From Clostridia bacterium (lineage in GTDB: Bacteria; Bacillota; Clostridia; Christensenellales; Borkfalkiaceae), in assembly GCA_017503885.1 (NCBI GenBank), contig JAFVSF010000263.1:1-5415 (forward strand): DNA of 5,415 nucleotides, in the 5' to 3' direction. The notes beneath the pieces are model-generated. The model ran no database searches. It was not told the DNA's origin and saw nothing but the letters and a program-made list of their open reading frames with translations. This document shows, in pieces, positions 1 through 5,415 of this stretch. Made by a program: the position numbers and the translations under genes. The number at the start of each line of letters is the position of its first letter. Positions within the stretch are counted from its first letter, which is position 1.

Positions 1-9
1 ACGCATTTT

Positions 10-246
10 TCACGAGGGAGAGACAAGGGAGCGACCTCTTTGGTCGCAGGAATTGTCGCAACCCGTAAAAAAGACTAGTATTGCGAAGTAGATATGCATT
101 CAACTTGTTAAAGGCTTAGATACGAGCACACCAAGGCTCGTGAGCCCAAAAAGACTTGGTAGACCTTGTTGGTCACCAAGGTTTTGAGGGCGAAACAGTA
201 AACGAAGGTGTACGAAGTAGATAAACCTTTAAATATCAGTCACGAG
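10..246. repeat. Non-coding region with two similar hairpin modules 129 bases apart
   Basis: This stretch has no convincing reading frame and is dense in inverted repeats. Hairpin 1 is GCGACC (31-36), loop TCTTT, GGTCGC (42-47). Hairpin 2 is CTTGGT-A-GACC (155-165), loop TTGTT, GGTC-ACCAAG (171-180): 10 pairs with one bulged A. The GACC/GGTC cores are exactly 129 bases apart (33 and 162), and so is the 11-mer CGAAGTAGATA (84-94 and 213-223), so the region looks like two diverged copies of one unit. TCACGAG occurs at 10-16 and 240-246, with its inverse CTCGTGA at 137-143. ACGAGC (122-127) can also pair with GCTCGT (136-141). It may be an intergenic repeat family or a structured leader RNA of the downstream operon; the sequence alone cannot decide. 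I recognise no known RNA family. Confidence 0.55.
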
Positions 247-272
247 TTGTGATAGAGCCATGTTTTAAAGGT
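225..272 (+). promoter_or_regulatory. Predicted RNA helix covering the rqcP ribosome binding site
   Basis: ACCTTTAAA (225-233) is perfectly complementary to TTTAAAGGT (264-272), giving a 9-bp helix. The distal arm contains most of the rqcP Shine-Dalgarno sequence (AGGTG at 269-273, four bases before the ATG). Inside it, TATCA (234-238) can pair with TGATA (250-254), stacking directly on the first helix and leaving an 11-base loop and a 9-base bulge. The loop contains TCACGAG (240-246), which is complementary to CTCGTGA upstream (137-143). A loop-to-leader interaction could therefore compete with or stabilise this structure. That translation is controlled this way is inference from base pairing only. 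Confidence 0.4.
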
Positions 273-277
273 GTTTT

Positions 278-520
278 ATGAGGATAGATAAATTTTTAAA
301 AGTTTCTAGAATTTTAAAGAGAAGGAGCGTAGCAAACGAGGCTTGTTCGGGTGGCAGAGTGTCGGTAAACGGCAAAGACGTAAAGCCATCTTACTCTCTT
401 AAAGTCGGCGACGTAGTAGAAATTCGTTTTGGCGAAGGCTCGCTTAAATTTAAGGTTTTAATTTTAAAAGAAACGGTTAAAAAAGAAGAGGCTCTAACCC
501 TTTACGAGATAATCAACTGA
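278..520 (+). CDS. rqcP: RqcP (YabO-type) S4 RNA-binding protein
   Basis: This is an 80-residue single-domain S4 protein. The sequence closely follows Bacillus YabO/RqcP: an opening MRIDKFLKVSRILKRR, a GRVSVNG turn near residues 26-32, a KVGDVVEIRFG strand near 42-52, and KKEEA near residue 68. In the known family, RqcP binds the 50S subunit next to peptidyl-tRNA and RqcH. It helps add C-terminal alanine tails to stalled nascent chains so that they are degraded. The family is about 80-90 residues, so the gene is complete. The start is supported by AGGTG at 269-273, four bases upstream, although that site lies in a predicted helix. It is the first gene of an operon with ispDF (15-base gap) and radA. 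It could be loosely annotated as an Hsp15/HslR-like protein, but the short length and lack of a C-terminal extension favour RqcP. Confidence 0.9.
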   Translation: MRIDKFLKVSRILKRRSVANEACSGGRVSVNGKDVKPSYSLKVGDVVEIRFGEGSLKFKVLILKETVKKEEALTLYEIIN

Positions 521-535
521 GAGGTATTATATATA

Positions 536-1666
536 ATGATTAGAAAGATAACGGCAATTATAACCTGTGCAGGCAGTGGTACTCGTGCGGGATTTGGATA
601 TAATAAACTATTAAAAGATTTAGGTGGAATTACTCCGTTTGAAAAATGCGTAGGCGTTTTTTCAAGGGTTAAAAAAATCGATAGAATTATAATAACCTGC
701 TCTAAAAACGACCTTGAAATTTTCAAACAAAAATGCGATGGTATCGGTGCTAAAGCAGACTTCGTTTTAGGTGGTCAAACTAGAACGGAATCCGTTGGAA
801 ACGCCCTAAATTTAACTGATGACAACGACGTTGTTTTAATTCACGACGGAGCGAGATGTTTTATCACTGAGGAAATCATTGAAAACTGTATTTCTTCCGT
901 TTTAGAATTCGGTACGGGAATAGTTGCCATCCCCTCCACCGACACGATTGCCGAAACTGACGGTTTTGGTAAAATAGTAAAAACTGAAAGAAAAAACAAA
1001 TATTCAGTCCAAACACCTCAAGGCTTTATTGCAGGCAATTTGAAAAAAGCGTACTCTATGATAAAAGAGGGCGAGGAATTTACAGATGAGAGTGGGCTTT
1101 ACGCAAAATATATAGGTTTTCCTAAAATCGTAGAAGGCTCTCCTATCAATAAAAAACTCACCACTCCAGAAGACTTCACCATTGCTGAAAACGTTTACGT
1201 TGGTACAGGTTTCGACCTCCACGTTTTTGAAGTTGGAAGAAAACTTATTTTAGGTGGAATTGAAATCCCACACGACAAAGGGCTTTTAGGTCACAGCGAC
1301 GCAGACGTTTTAACACACGGCATTATGGACGCTATGCTGTCTGCCTCTTGTCTTGGAGATATTGGCAGACACTTCCCCGACACAGACCCTAAATACAAAG
1401 GTATTTCTAGTATGAAACTTTTGGAAGAGGTAGTAAAACTTGTCAATAAGTCGGGCTATAAGCTCAAAAACGTAAGTTCTGTAATTATGGCACAAAAACC
1501 TAAACTGGCAAAGTTCGTAGACACAATCCGTGACAATTTAGCATTGGCACTCGGCGTTGAAAAACACTGCGTAGGTATTACTTGCACTACCCTAGAGGGT
1601 ATTGGCACGGTAGGAAGAGAAGAGGGAATTGCAGTACAATCTTACTGCACACTTATAAAGGAATAA
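536..1666 (+). CDS. ispDF: Bifunctional IspD-IspF enzyme of the MEP isoprenoid pathway
   Basis: This 376-residue fusion carries two enzymes. Residues 1-219 are IspD (MEP cytidylyltransferase, which makes CDP-methylerythritol). It has the nucleotide loop CAGSGTRAG (11-19) with R17 and K24, HDGAR (103-107), R152 before QTPQ (159-162), and EGSPINKKLTTPED with K207. Residues 221-376 are IspF (MEcPP synthase, a cyclase releasing CMP). It has GFDLH with zinc ligands D227 and H229, the third ligand H261 at the expected 32-residue distance, GHSDAD (252-257), GDIGRHFPDTDP (274-285) and the TTLEGIG/GREEGIA end (351-366). The domains join with almost no linker. The IspE step between them is not encoded here. 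In IspF the lysine two before the TT pair of the Escherichia coli enzyme is replaced by Thr349. The cytosolic enzyme is probably intact. GAGAGG at 519-524, overlapping the rqcP stop, is the ribosome site; radA follows after 3 bases. Confidence 0.95.
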   Translation: MIRKITAIITCAGSGTRAGFGYNKLLKDLGGITPFEKCVGVFSRVKKIDRIIITCSKNDLEIFKQKCDGIGAKADFVLGGQTRTESVGNALNLTDDNDVVLIHDGARCFITEEIIENCISSVLEFGTGIVAIPSTDTIAETDGFGKIVKTERKNKYSVQTPQGFIAGNLKKAYSMIKEGEEFTDESGLYAKYIGFPKIVEGSPINKKLTTPEDFTIAENVYVGTGFDLHVFEVGRKLILGGIEIPHDKGLLGHSDADVLTHGIMDAMLSASCLGDIGRHFPDTDPKYKGISSMKLLEEVVKLVNKSGYKLKNVSSVIMAQKPKLAKFVDTIRDNLALALGVEKHCVGITCTTLEGIGTVGREEGIAVQSYCTLIKE

Positions 1667-1669
1667 AAA

Positions 1670-3049
1670 ATGGCTAAAACTAAAACGACTACTAAATACG
1701 TATGTACGGAATGTGGTGCAATTTCTCCAGGCTGGATGGGTAGATGCCCAACGTGTGGAAAATTCGGCACTATCGCTGAAGAGATTGAAGAAACTTCCGT
1801 AGAAACTCAAAAGGCAAAGAAAACGGACTATCAAAAACCTATAAAACTTTCTCAAGTCCGTCAAGAAAAACTAACTAGAATAAAATCGGGAATTGAAGAA
1901 TTAGATATAGTATTAGGTGGAGGAATAGTTCCATCTTCTTTGGTGCTAATCGGTGGAGACCCAGGAATTGGCAAGTCTACACTTATGACTCAAGTCGCAG
2001 GTAGTTTATCTAAAACCCTCAAGGTTTTGTACGCTTCTGCCGAAGAAAGTCAAGCCCAAGTAAAACTTAGGTGCGACCGTTTGGGTATTACGGGCGATAG
2101 CCTTATGCTAATGAACGAAACCTGTCTTGACAATATTATAGAAGAGGCAGACGGCTACGACGTTTTGATAGTCGACTCTATTCAAGCCGTGTATTTAAGC
2201 GAGTTGAACGGCTCGTCTGGTAGCGTAGGTCAAGTTAAAGAGTGTGCGTCAAAACTTATGAGATTTGCAAAATCTTCTAAAACTACTGTTTTTATCGTAG
2301 GACACGTAACCAAGGAAGGTGCTATTGCAGGCCCTAAAGTTTTAGAGCATATTATGGATACCGTTTTATATTTTGAGGGGCAACCCGAAGATAACTATAA
2401 ACTCTTAAGAGCCGTTAAAAACAGATTTGGCTCTGCACAAGAAGTTGGCGTTTTTGAAATGCGTGAAAACGGAATTTTCGGCGTTAAAGATTATAACGGA
2501 ATTTTCGTTTCTGAAGAACGAGGACAAGAGGCAGGTAGCGTAGTTACCCCGTCAGTATCGGGCAACCGTTGTATGCCAGTGGAAATACAAACTTTACTTT
2601 CTAAAACCGTATTCGGCATGCCAAGGCGTATGCCACTTGGCGTTGACTACAATAGAACTGCATTTTTACTTGCCGTACTTGAAAAACGTGCCTATATGCC
2701 GTTTTACACGCAAGACGTATACGTAACGGCTATGGGAGGAATCAAACTTACCGAGCCTTCTTCCGACCTAGCGATTGCCATTGCACTTGCAAGCTCACAT
2801 AAAAATATAGCAGTTGAAAAAACAACTTGTGTATTTGGCGAAATAGGTCTAACGGGCGAAGTTCGTGGCGTTATGCAAGCCGATAAACGAGTTGCCGAGT
2901 GCATACGTTTAGGCTTTAAAAAGGTTGTTATGCCTGCAAGGAATTTACCACAAGTTGAAAAGTACAAGGGTAAAATTGAAATCGTACCAGTAAAACACGT
3001 ATATCAAGCGATAAAAATACTTTTTGATAACGTTCAAAATCCTCAATAA
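1670..3049 (+). CDS. radA: DNA repair protein RadA (Sms)
   Basis: This is a complete 459-residue RadA, the usual length for the family. In order it has a C4 zinc finger (C12, C15, C26, C29) and a RecA-like ATPase with Walker A GGDPGIGKST (95-104) and Walker B VLIVDSIQ (165-172). Next come the RadA-specific KNRFG motif (250-254) and a C-terminal Lon-protease-like domain including PSSDLAIAIALAS (363-375) and GEIGLTGEVRGV (390-401). In this family the Lon-like part is a non-proteolytic scaffold. RadA drives branch migration and DNA unwinding at recombination intermediates and helps RecA-dependent repair. The start is fixed by AAAGGA (1657-1662) with a 7-base spacer, placed over the end of ispDF. 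Linkage of radA with isp genes also occurs in Bacillus and its relatives, so this is an ordinary core-genome context. Transcription probably ends at the hairpin 35 bases after the stop. Confidence 0.97.
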   Translation: MAKTKTTTKYVCTECGAISPGWMGRCPTCGKFGTIAEEIEETSVETQKAKKTDYQKPIKLSQVRQEKLTRIKSGIEELDIVLGGGIVPSSLVLIGGDPGIGKSTLMTQVAGSLSKTLKVLYASAEESQAQVKLRCDRLGITGDSLMLMNETCLDNIIEEADGYDVLIVDSIQAVYLSELNGSSGSVGQVKECASKLMRFAKSSKTTVFIVGHVTKEGAIAGPKVLEHIMDTVLYFEGQPEDNYKLLRAVKNRFGSAQEVGVFEMRENGIFGVKDYNGIFVSEERGQEAGSVVTPSVSGNRCMPVEIQTLLSKTVFGMPRRMPLGVDYNRTAFLLAVLEKRAYMPFYTQDVYVTAMGGIKLTEPSSDLAIAIALASSHKNIAVEKTTCVFGEIGLTGEVRGVMQADKRVAECIRLGFKKVVMPARNLPQVEKYKGKIEIVPVKHVYQAIKILFDNVQNPQ

Positions 3050-3071
3050 TCAACTTATATGCTTATTTTAA

Positions 3072-3120
3072 CAAAAAACAAAGACGGCGAGCCGAAAATT
3101 CGGCTCGCCGTTTAGTTTAT
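3072..3120. terminator. Bidirectional intrinsic terminator between convergent genes
   Basis: A perfect 11-bp GC-rich stem, ACGGCGAGCCG (3084-3094) with CGGCTCGCCGT (3101-3111), closes a 6-base AAAATT loop. On the plus strand it is followed by TTTAGTTTAT, which suits termination of the radA operon. On the minus strand the tail reads CTTTGTTTTTTG, which suits termination of the methyltransferase gene. It lies 34 bases beyond the radA stop and 40 beyond the methyltransferase stop, so one element can serve both. The better U-tract is on the minus strand. Confidence 0.9.
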
Positions 3121-3151
3121 ATGAAATTTATTGAATAATCGCCTTATAGAC

Positions 3152-4279
3152 CTACTTTTTGTCTTTGATAAGTTTAAAAAGCGTTTGCTCAAAACCATAG
3201 GTTAACTGCAACCTCTCTATCTCTTCAGCATTGACTAATTTAACTTCCCTTGTCTTTTTTGCCCTAAGCATCAAATTCTTTGGAGAGTGAGCAAGGTCAA
3301 CAAACTCTATAACGTCTACCTTATAACCCATATCTTCAAGTATCATAGCACGGATAGAATCGGTAAGAAGAGCCGACACTCTTTCTTTTATAATACCGTA
3401 TTTAAGCAAGCAGTCCATATCCCCACCTTTCTTTATAGAAAGGTTTATCTCGTGTTGACAACAAGGCACGGAAAATATATGCTTAACGTTTTTTGAAATT
3501 GCGTAATAAAGGGCGTAATCGGTTGCCGTATCGCAAGCGTGTAAAGATACAACAACGTCAATTTCTCTATCGTATAAAACGTCTTTTTTAACGTCTGCAA
3601 CTACGAATTCTAGATTTTCATAGCCATATTTTTGGGCTATCTTATTACAGTTTTCAACTACGTCTTTCTTTAAGTCGTAACCGATAATTTTTACCTTTTT
3701 ACCCTTAACTTTAGCAAAATAATAATAGATAATAAAGGTCAAATAACTCTTTCCACAACCAAAATCGAGTATGGAAATCTCTTCCTTTTCCAATTTTCCA
3801 CACTCGTCGTCGATAAGTTCAACGAAACGGTTAATTTGCTTATATTTATCGTATTTGCTCTTAACGACCTTAAAATCGGGGGTAAAAACACCGAGGTCTA
3901 CAAGAGGTGGAATATTCTCCCCCTCTTTTAAAATATAGTCCTTTTCTCTATCGTTAGAAAGGTTTACTTCTCCTTTTAGATTGTTTTTACTCTCGCTACG
4001 CTTTACCTTGCCTTTGCCAGAAAAATAGGTAATAGTTTTTCCTGCCGTAAAGATACAAACCTGCGAATAAAGAGGCAAAAGTCCGTCTATATATTCATTA
4101 AATGCGTTCTTCTCTACGTTTAAATGAAAGACTTTGCTTTCCTTAAATCTTTCGGCTTGGATATAATCTTTTCCTTTTAAAATAACGGGGCGAATAGAAA
4201 TTTTATCGTATTGAGCACCGTTTTTAGGCGAACTTAAAGTGATTTTTACAAATCGTGTATTTAAAATTTCGTTTTTCAT
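3152..4279 (-). CDS. Class I SAM-dependent methyltransferase with PCCQHE motif
   Basis: This 375-residue protein has an N-terminal region of about 150 residues with a YDKISIRPVILKGKDYIQ segment (24-41), followed by a Rossmann methyltransferase domain. SAM-binding motif I is ILDFGCGKSYL (170-180) and the acidic residue ending strand 2 is in IIGYDLK (198-204). FVVADV is at 225-230, VVSLHACDTATD at 243-254 and PCCQHE at 272-277. The last two resemble the Methyltransf_32 group (proteins similar to the GSTCD methyltransferase domain). The substrate is unknown; RNA or protein are both possible. KYKQINRF (145-152) precedes the fold. No signal peptide or membrane segment is seen. The start has no purine-rich ribosome site in front of it; an upstream ATG is out of frame and soon stops. 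The gene converges on radA and appears to be transcribed alone. Confidence 0.88.
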   Translation of the reverse strand: MKNEILNTRFVKITLSSPKNGAQYDKISIRPVILKGKDYIQAERFKESKVFHLNVEKNAFNEYIDGLLPLYSQVCIFTAGKTITYFSGKGKVKRSESKNNLKGEVNLSNDREKDYILKEGENIPPLVDLGVFTPDFKVVKSKYDKYKQINRFVELIDDECGKLEKEEISILDFGCGKSYLTFIIYYYFAKVKGKKVKIIGYDLKKDVVENCNKIAQKYGYENLEFVVADVKKDVLYDREIDVVVSLHACDTATDYALYYAISKNVKHIFSVPCCQHEINLSIKKGGDMDCLLKYGIIKERVSALLTDSIRAMILEDMGYKVDVIEFVDLAHSPKNLMLRAKKTREVKLVNAEEIERLQLTYGFEQTLFKLIKDKK

Positions 4280-4285
4280 AAGGTA

Positions 4286-4314
4286 ATTTTACCATAATAA
4301 GTGATATTTTTCAA
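4286..4314 (-). promoter_or_regulatory. Probable sigma-A promoter of the methyltransferase gene
   Basis: Read on the minus strand, TTGAAA (4314-4309) and TAAAAT (4291-4286) are separated by exactly 17 bases. Each hexamer differs from consensus at one position. With normal spacing from the -10 element, transcription would begin at about 4279, the A of the predicted start codon. This matches the lack of a Shine-Dalgarno sequence and points to a leaderless transcript. Only a promoter further upstream would give a conventional leader, and I see no better one. Confidence 0.6.
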
Positions 4315-4382
4315 CGATTTACGTAGTATTAAAAAAAAAGACTTTTAAAAATACGGTAAAGTCGCTATGCAATTTAAACGAT

Positions 4383-4408
4383 AAAAAAGGCTCGCCGTTT
4401 GGCAAGCC
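4383..4408 (-). terminator. Intrinsic terminator of the small-protein operon
   Basis: On the minus strand GGCTTGCC (4408-4401), loop AAAC, GGCGAGCC (4396-4389) forms an 8-bp stem with one U-G wobble, followed by six Ts (4388-4383). The stem begins 12 bases after the stop of the 63-residue protein. On the plus strand the wobble becomes a C-A mismatch and there is no good U-tract, so it reads as a one-way terminator. It shares the 12-mer GGCTCGCCGTTT (plus strand 4389-4400) with the terminator after radA (3102-3113). Confidence 0.85.
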
Positions 4409-4419
4409 GTTAAAATCTT

Positions 4420-4611
4420 TTATTGTGGTTTTTGATTAGCCTTAGACGAAGACATATAAGCGCCCCCTAAACCTGTGCCTCCAACTACGTTTTCTAAAGG
4501 CTCTCCCTTTGCTCTAAACGAATCTTCGTGAGAATTATTATACCAAGACTCGTTTTTTTCTTCTTGATTTTTTCTTTTCCTTTTGTGAAAAATTTTCTTT
4601 AAAAACTTCAT
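4420..4611 (-). CDS. Small basic protein with ESWYNN motif, function unknown (paralogue 2)
   Basis: This 63-residue protein is of unknown function. It begins MKFLKKIFHKRKRK, a strongly basic, possibly amphipathic segment without the hydrophobic core of a signal peptide. It then has ESWYNNSHE (21-29), a Gly-rich stretch VVGGTGLGG (42-50) and AYMSSS (51-56). The protein encoded just upstream has the same plan: identical residues at the N-terminus, E-[CS]-W-Y-N-N-[AS]-[NH]-E at the same residue numbers without gaps, and Y-x-S-x-S near the end. That shared layout is the main evidence that both are genuine genes. A ribosome site AAGGGGG lies about 8 bases upstream of the ATG. The gap to the upstream gene is 19 bases, so the two are co-transcribed. 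A terminator follows 12 bases after the stop. No family assignment is offered. Confidence 0.75.
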   Translation of the reverse strand: MKFLKKIFHKRKRKNQEEKNESWYNNSHEDSFRAKGEPLENVVGGTGLGGAYMSSSKANQKPQ

Positions 4612-4630
4612 TATGCAACCCCCTTTTCCC

Positions 4631-4819
4631 TTAATGATCTAACTGATGCGAAGCAGATATATACATTGTGTTAACGGTATAATTTGCATCAATTTCATCA
4701 GGATATTTTTGCGAACCCCAATTATCTCTTATCTCGTTTGCATTGTTATACCAACACTCTTGGCGTTGTTCTTTTTTATTGTTTTTCTTCTTTCTTAAGA
4801 GTTTTTTAGCGAATTTCAT
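4631..4819 (-). CDS. Small basic protein with ECWYNN motif, function unknown (paralogue 1)
   Basis: This 62-residue protein is of unknown function and is first in a two-gene operon. Its N-terminus, MKFAKKLLRKKKNNKK, is dominated by Lys and Arg and could bind nucleic acid or acidic membrane lipids. ECWYNNANE (21-29) follows, then a polar middle rich in Asn and Asp, and MYISAS (52-57) near the end. It shares these three elements with the downstream 63-residue protein, but the middle sections differ, so the duplication is old. The single Cys (22) is Ser in the paralogue, so it is not an obligatory ligand. Expression signals are strong: AGGAG (4830-4826) lies six bases before the ATG, and a consensus promoter lies at 4849-4877. 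No signal peptide or membrane helix is visible. Position beside a hydrolase and a methyltransferase gives no clear functional clue. Confidence 0.78.
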   Translation of the reverse strand: MKFAKKLLRKKKNNKKEQRQECWYNNANEIRDNWGSQKYPDEIDANYTVNTMYISASHQLDH

Positions 4820-4848
4820 TTTGGTCTCCTAAACGATTTTCTACTAAT

Positions 4849-4877
4849 ATTATATACCCCAAGCAAATTTTTGTCAA
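4849..4877 (-). promoter_or_regulatory. Consensus sigma-A promoter of the twin small-protein operon
   Basis: Read on the minus strand, a perfect -35 TTGACA (4877-4872) and a perfect -10 TATAAT (4854-4849) are 17 bases apart. Transcription is expected to start near 4842, giving a leader of roughly 22 bases that contains AGGAG. With both hexamers and the spacing at consensus, this is the strongest promoter in the window, which suggests that the small proteins are made in quantity. I see no clear operator palindrome around it. Confidence 0.88.
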
Positions 4878-5040
4878 TATCAAATTGAATTTTCTCTAAA
4901 GGCTACTGTAAGTTTTATCTTCTAGTTATCGTACGTCTTTTGAATTAATACGTTACCAAGCGTTACTTGTTTTTGCTTTAGCGAATATTATTACCCTGTA
5001 AATCTTCCCTACACAAAACTTCTACCCTTAATTTTAAATA

Positions 5041-5415
5041 TTAGCCAAAATCTTTTACGTTGTCGTAGGCACTTTTTGTTTCTTGATATTTCGACTTATG
5101 CGACAACAACCACTCCCAAACGTCTTTATTTTCAAACGTTTTCGTCCATGCGTCGTGCGAAGTCCTTTCATAAATTGTCAATTTTGCATTACCGCCGTTT
5201 AAGTTAACAGCATCCACCATTTTTTTGCTTTCTTGGGGAAAAACGGTTATATCTTCTTCACCGTGAAACGCCCACACGCCCATATGAATTAAGCGACCTG
5301 CATTCCAATACATACCACCGCCACAAATAGGAATAATCGCAGCAAATAATTCAGGTCTAGACATCGCTAACTGCCACGTAGCATAACCACCCATACTTGC
5401 TCCAACTACATATAC
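5041..5415 (-). CDS. Alpha/beta-hydrolase, predicted peptidase/esterase type (C-terminal part)
   Basis: The gene runs off the right edge; the last 124 codons are visible and the true start is outside the window. The frame is open through 5415 and reads VYVVGASMGGYATWQLA, so the internal ATG at 5394 is not the start. GASMGG is the nucleophile elbow with the catalytic Ser (visible residue 7). HGEEDITVFP supplies the acid Asp, and ERTSHDAWT the His. The pattern of an elbow followed by PELFAAIIPICGGG, VWAFHG and HDAW..F....VWEWL resembles the predicted peptidase/phospholipase-carboxylesterase group (also close to CE1-like esterases). Such enzymes cleave esters, or less certainly peptide bonds; the substrate here is unknown, and whether it is secreted cannot be judged without the N-terminus. 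No obvious terminator follows the stop, so some readthrough into the small-protein operon is possible. Confidence 0.88.
   Translation of the reverse strand, partial: VYVVGASMGGYATWQLAMSRPELFAAIIPICGGGMYWNAGRLIHMGVWAFHGEEDITVFPQESKKMVDAVNLNGGNAKLTIYERTSHDAWTKTFENKDVWEWLLSHKSKYQETKSAYDNVKDFG

Noticed and set aside
1..78. Open frame from the left edge ending in a TAG at 76-78, possibly the tail of an upstream gene
   Set aside because: The 25 visible codons contain a hairpin that is part of the repeat pattern, and they resemble no protein ending I know. The other two plus frames also close early. I could not support a coding call.
53..81. Possible promoter TTGTCG, 17 bases, TAGTAT upstream of rqcP
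   Set aside because: The spacing is right but both hexamers match consensus weakly, and such pairs occur by chance in A+T-rich DNA. The true operon promoter may lie left of the window.
84..223. CRISPR-like repeat (CGAAGTAGATA twice)
   Set aside because: There are only two short copies 129 bases apart, with no regular spacers and no cas genes.
1..277. tRNA, tmRNA, SRP RNA or RNase P RNA in the structured leader
   Set aside because: I found no CCA-ended acceptor or T-loop sequence, no SRP core motif, no RNase P conserved blocks and no tag-peptide frame.
502..726. Minus-strand reading frame opposite rqcP and ispDF, with hydrophobic residues
   Set aside because: It is the antisense of well-supported coding sequence and has no ribosome site. 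The other antisense frames at 1004-1222, 1310-1495, 1592-1864 and 2704-2967 are dismissed for the same reason.
3287..3496. Plus-strand 69-codon frame inside the methyltransferase gene
   Set aside because: It lies opposite the conserved SAM-domain coding region and lacks promoter and ribosome site, so it is a shadow frame.
4957..4978. Hairpin CAAG-CGTTA-CTTG followed by TTTTTGCTTT on the plus strand
   Set aside because: The stem has only 4 bp and no plus-strand gene lies upstream. On the minus strand, where it could end the hydrolase gene, there is no U-tract after it.

Overview
The window looks like chromosomal DNA from a low-GC Gram-positive bacterium, most likely an uncultivated member of the Clostridia (Bacillota). 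This rests on the A+T-rich composition, A/G-rich ribosome binding sites, near-consensus sigma-A promoters, and the gene set: an RqcP-type S4 protein, MEP isoprenoid genes and radA. The lineage is an inference; no marker gene fixes it more closely.

Left part, plus strand (1-3049). A 277-base non-coding leader is followed by a tight operon: rqcP (ribosome-associated quality control), a fused ispDF (MEP pathway) and radA (recombination and repair). The gaps are 15 and 3 bases, so the three are almost certainly co-transcribed. The leader is rich in inverted repeats. It holds two similar hairpin modules 129 bases apart, and a predicted helix that would bury the rqcP Shine-Dalgarno sequence. It may be a cis-regulatory RNA or a repeat element of this genome.

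Middle (3050-4320). A strong hairpin with U-rich tails on both strands ends the radA operon and also the convergent gene on the minus strand, a class I SAM-dependent methyltransferase of the PCCQHE type. Its best promoter predicts transcription starting at or next to the A of the start codon, so the mRNA may be leaderless.

Right part, minus strand (4383-5415). Two tandem genes for short, very basic proteins of 62 and 63 residues share a Lys-rich N-terminus, a central E-[CS]-W-Y-N-N motif and a C-terminal Y-x-S-x-S. They are paralogues of unknown function. They have a consensus promoter, good ribosome binding sites and their own terminator. Further right, and running off the window, is the C-terminal part of an alpha/beta-hydrolase of the predicted peptidase/esterase type with its catalytic triad visible. 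The 163 bases between that gene and the small-protein promoter (4878-5040) hold nothing I can recognise, and no clear terminator for the hydrolase. There are no rRNA or tRNA genes, CRISPR arrays or insertion sequences. The best candidates for something undescribed are the twin small proteins and the structured leader of rqcP.
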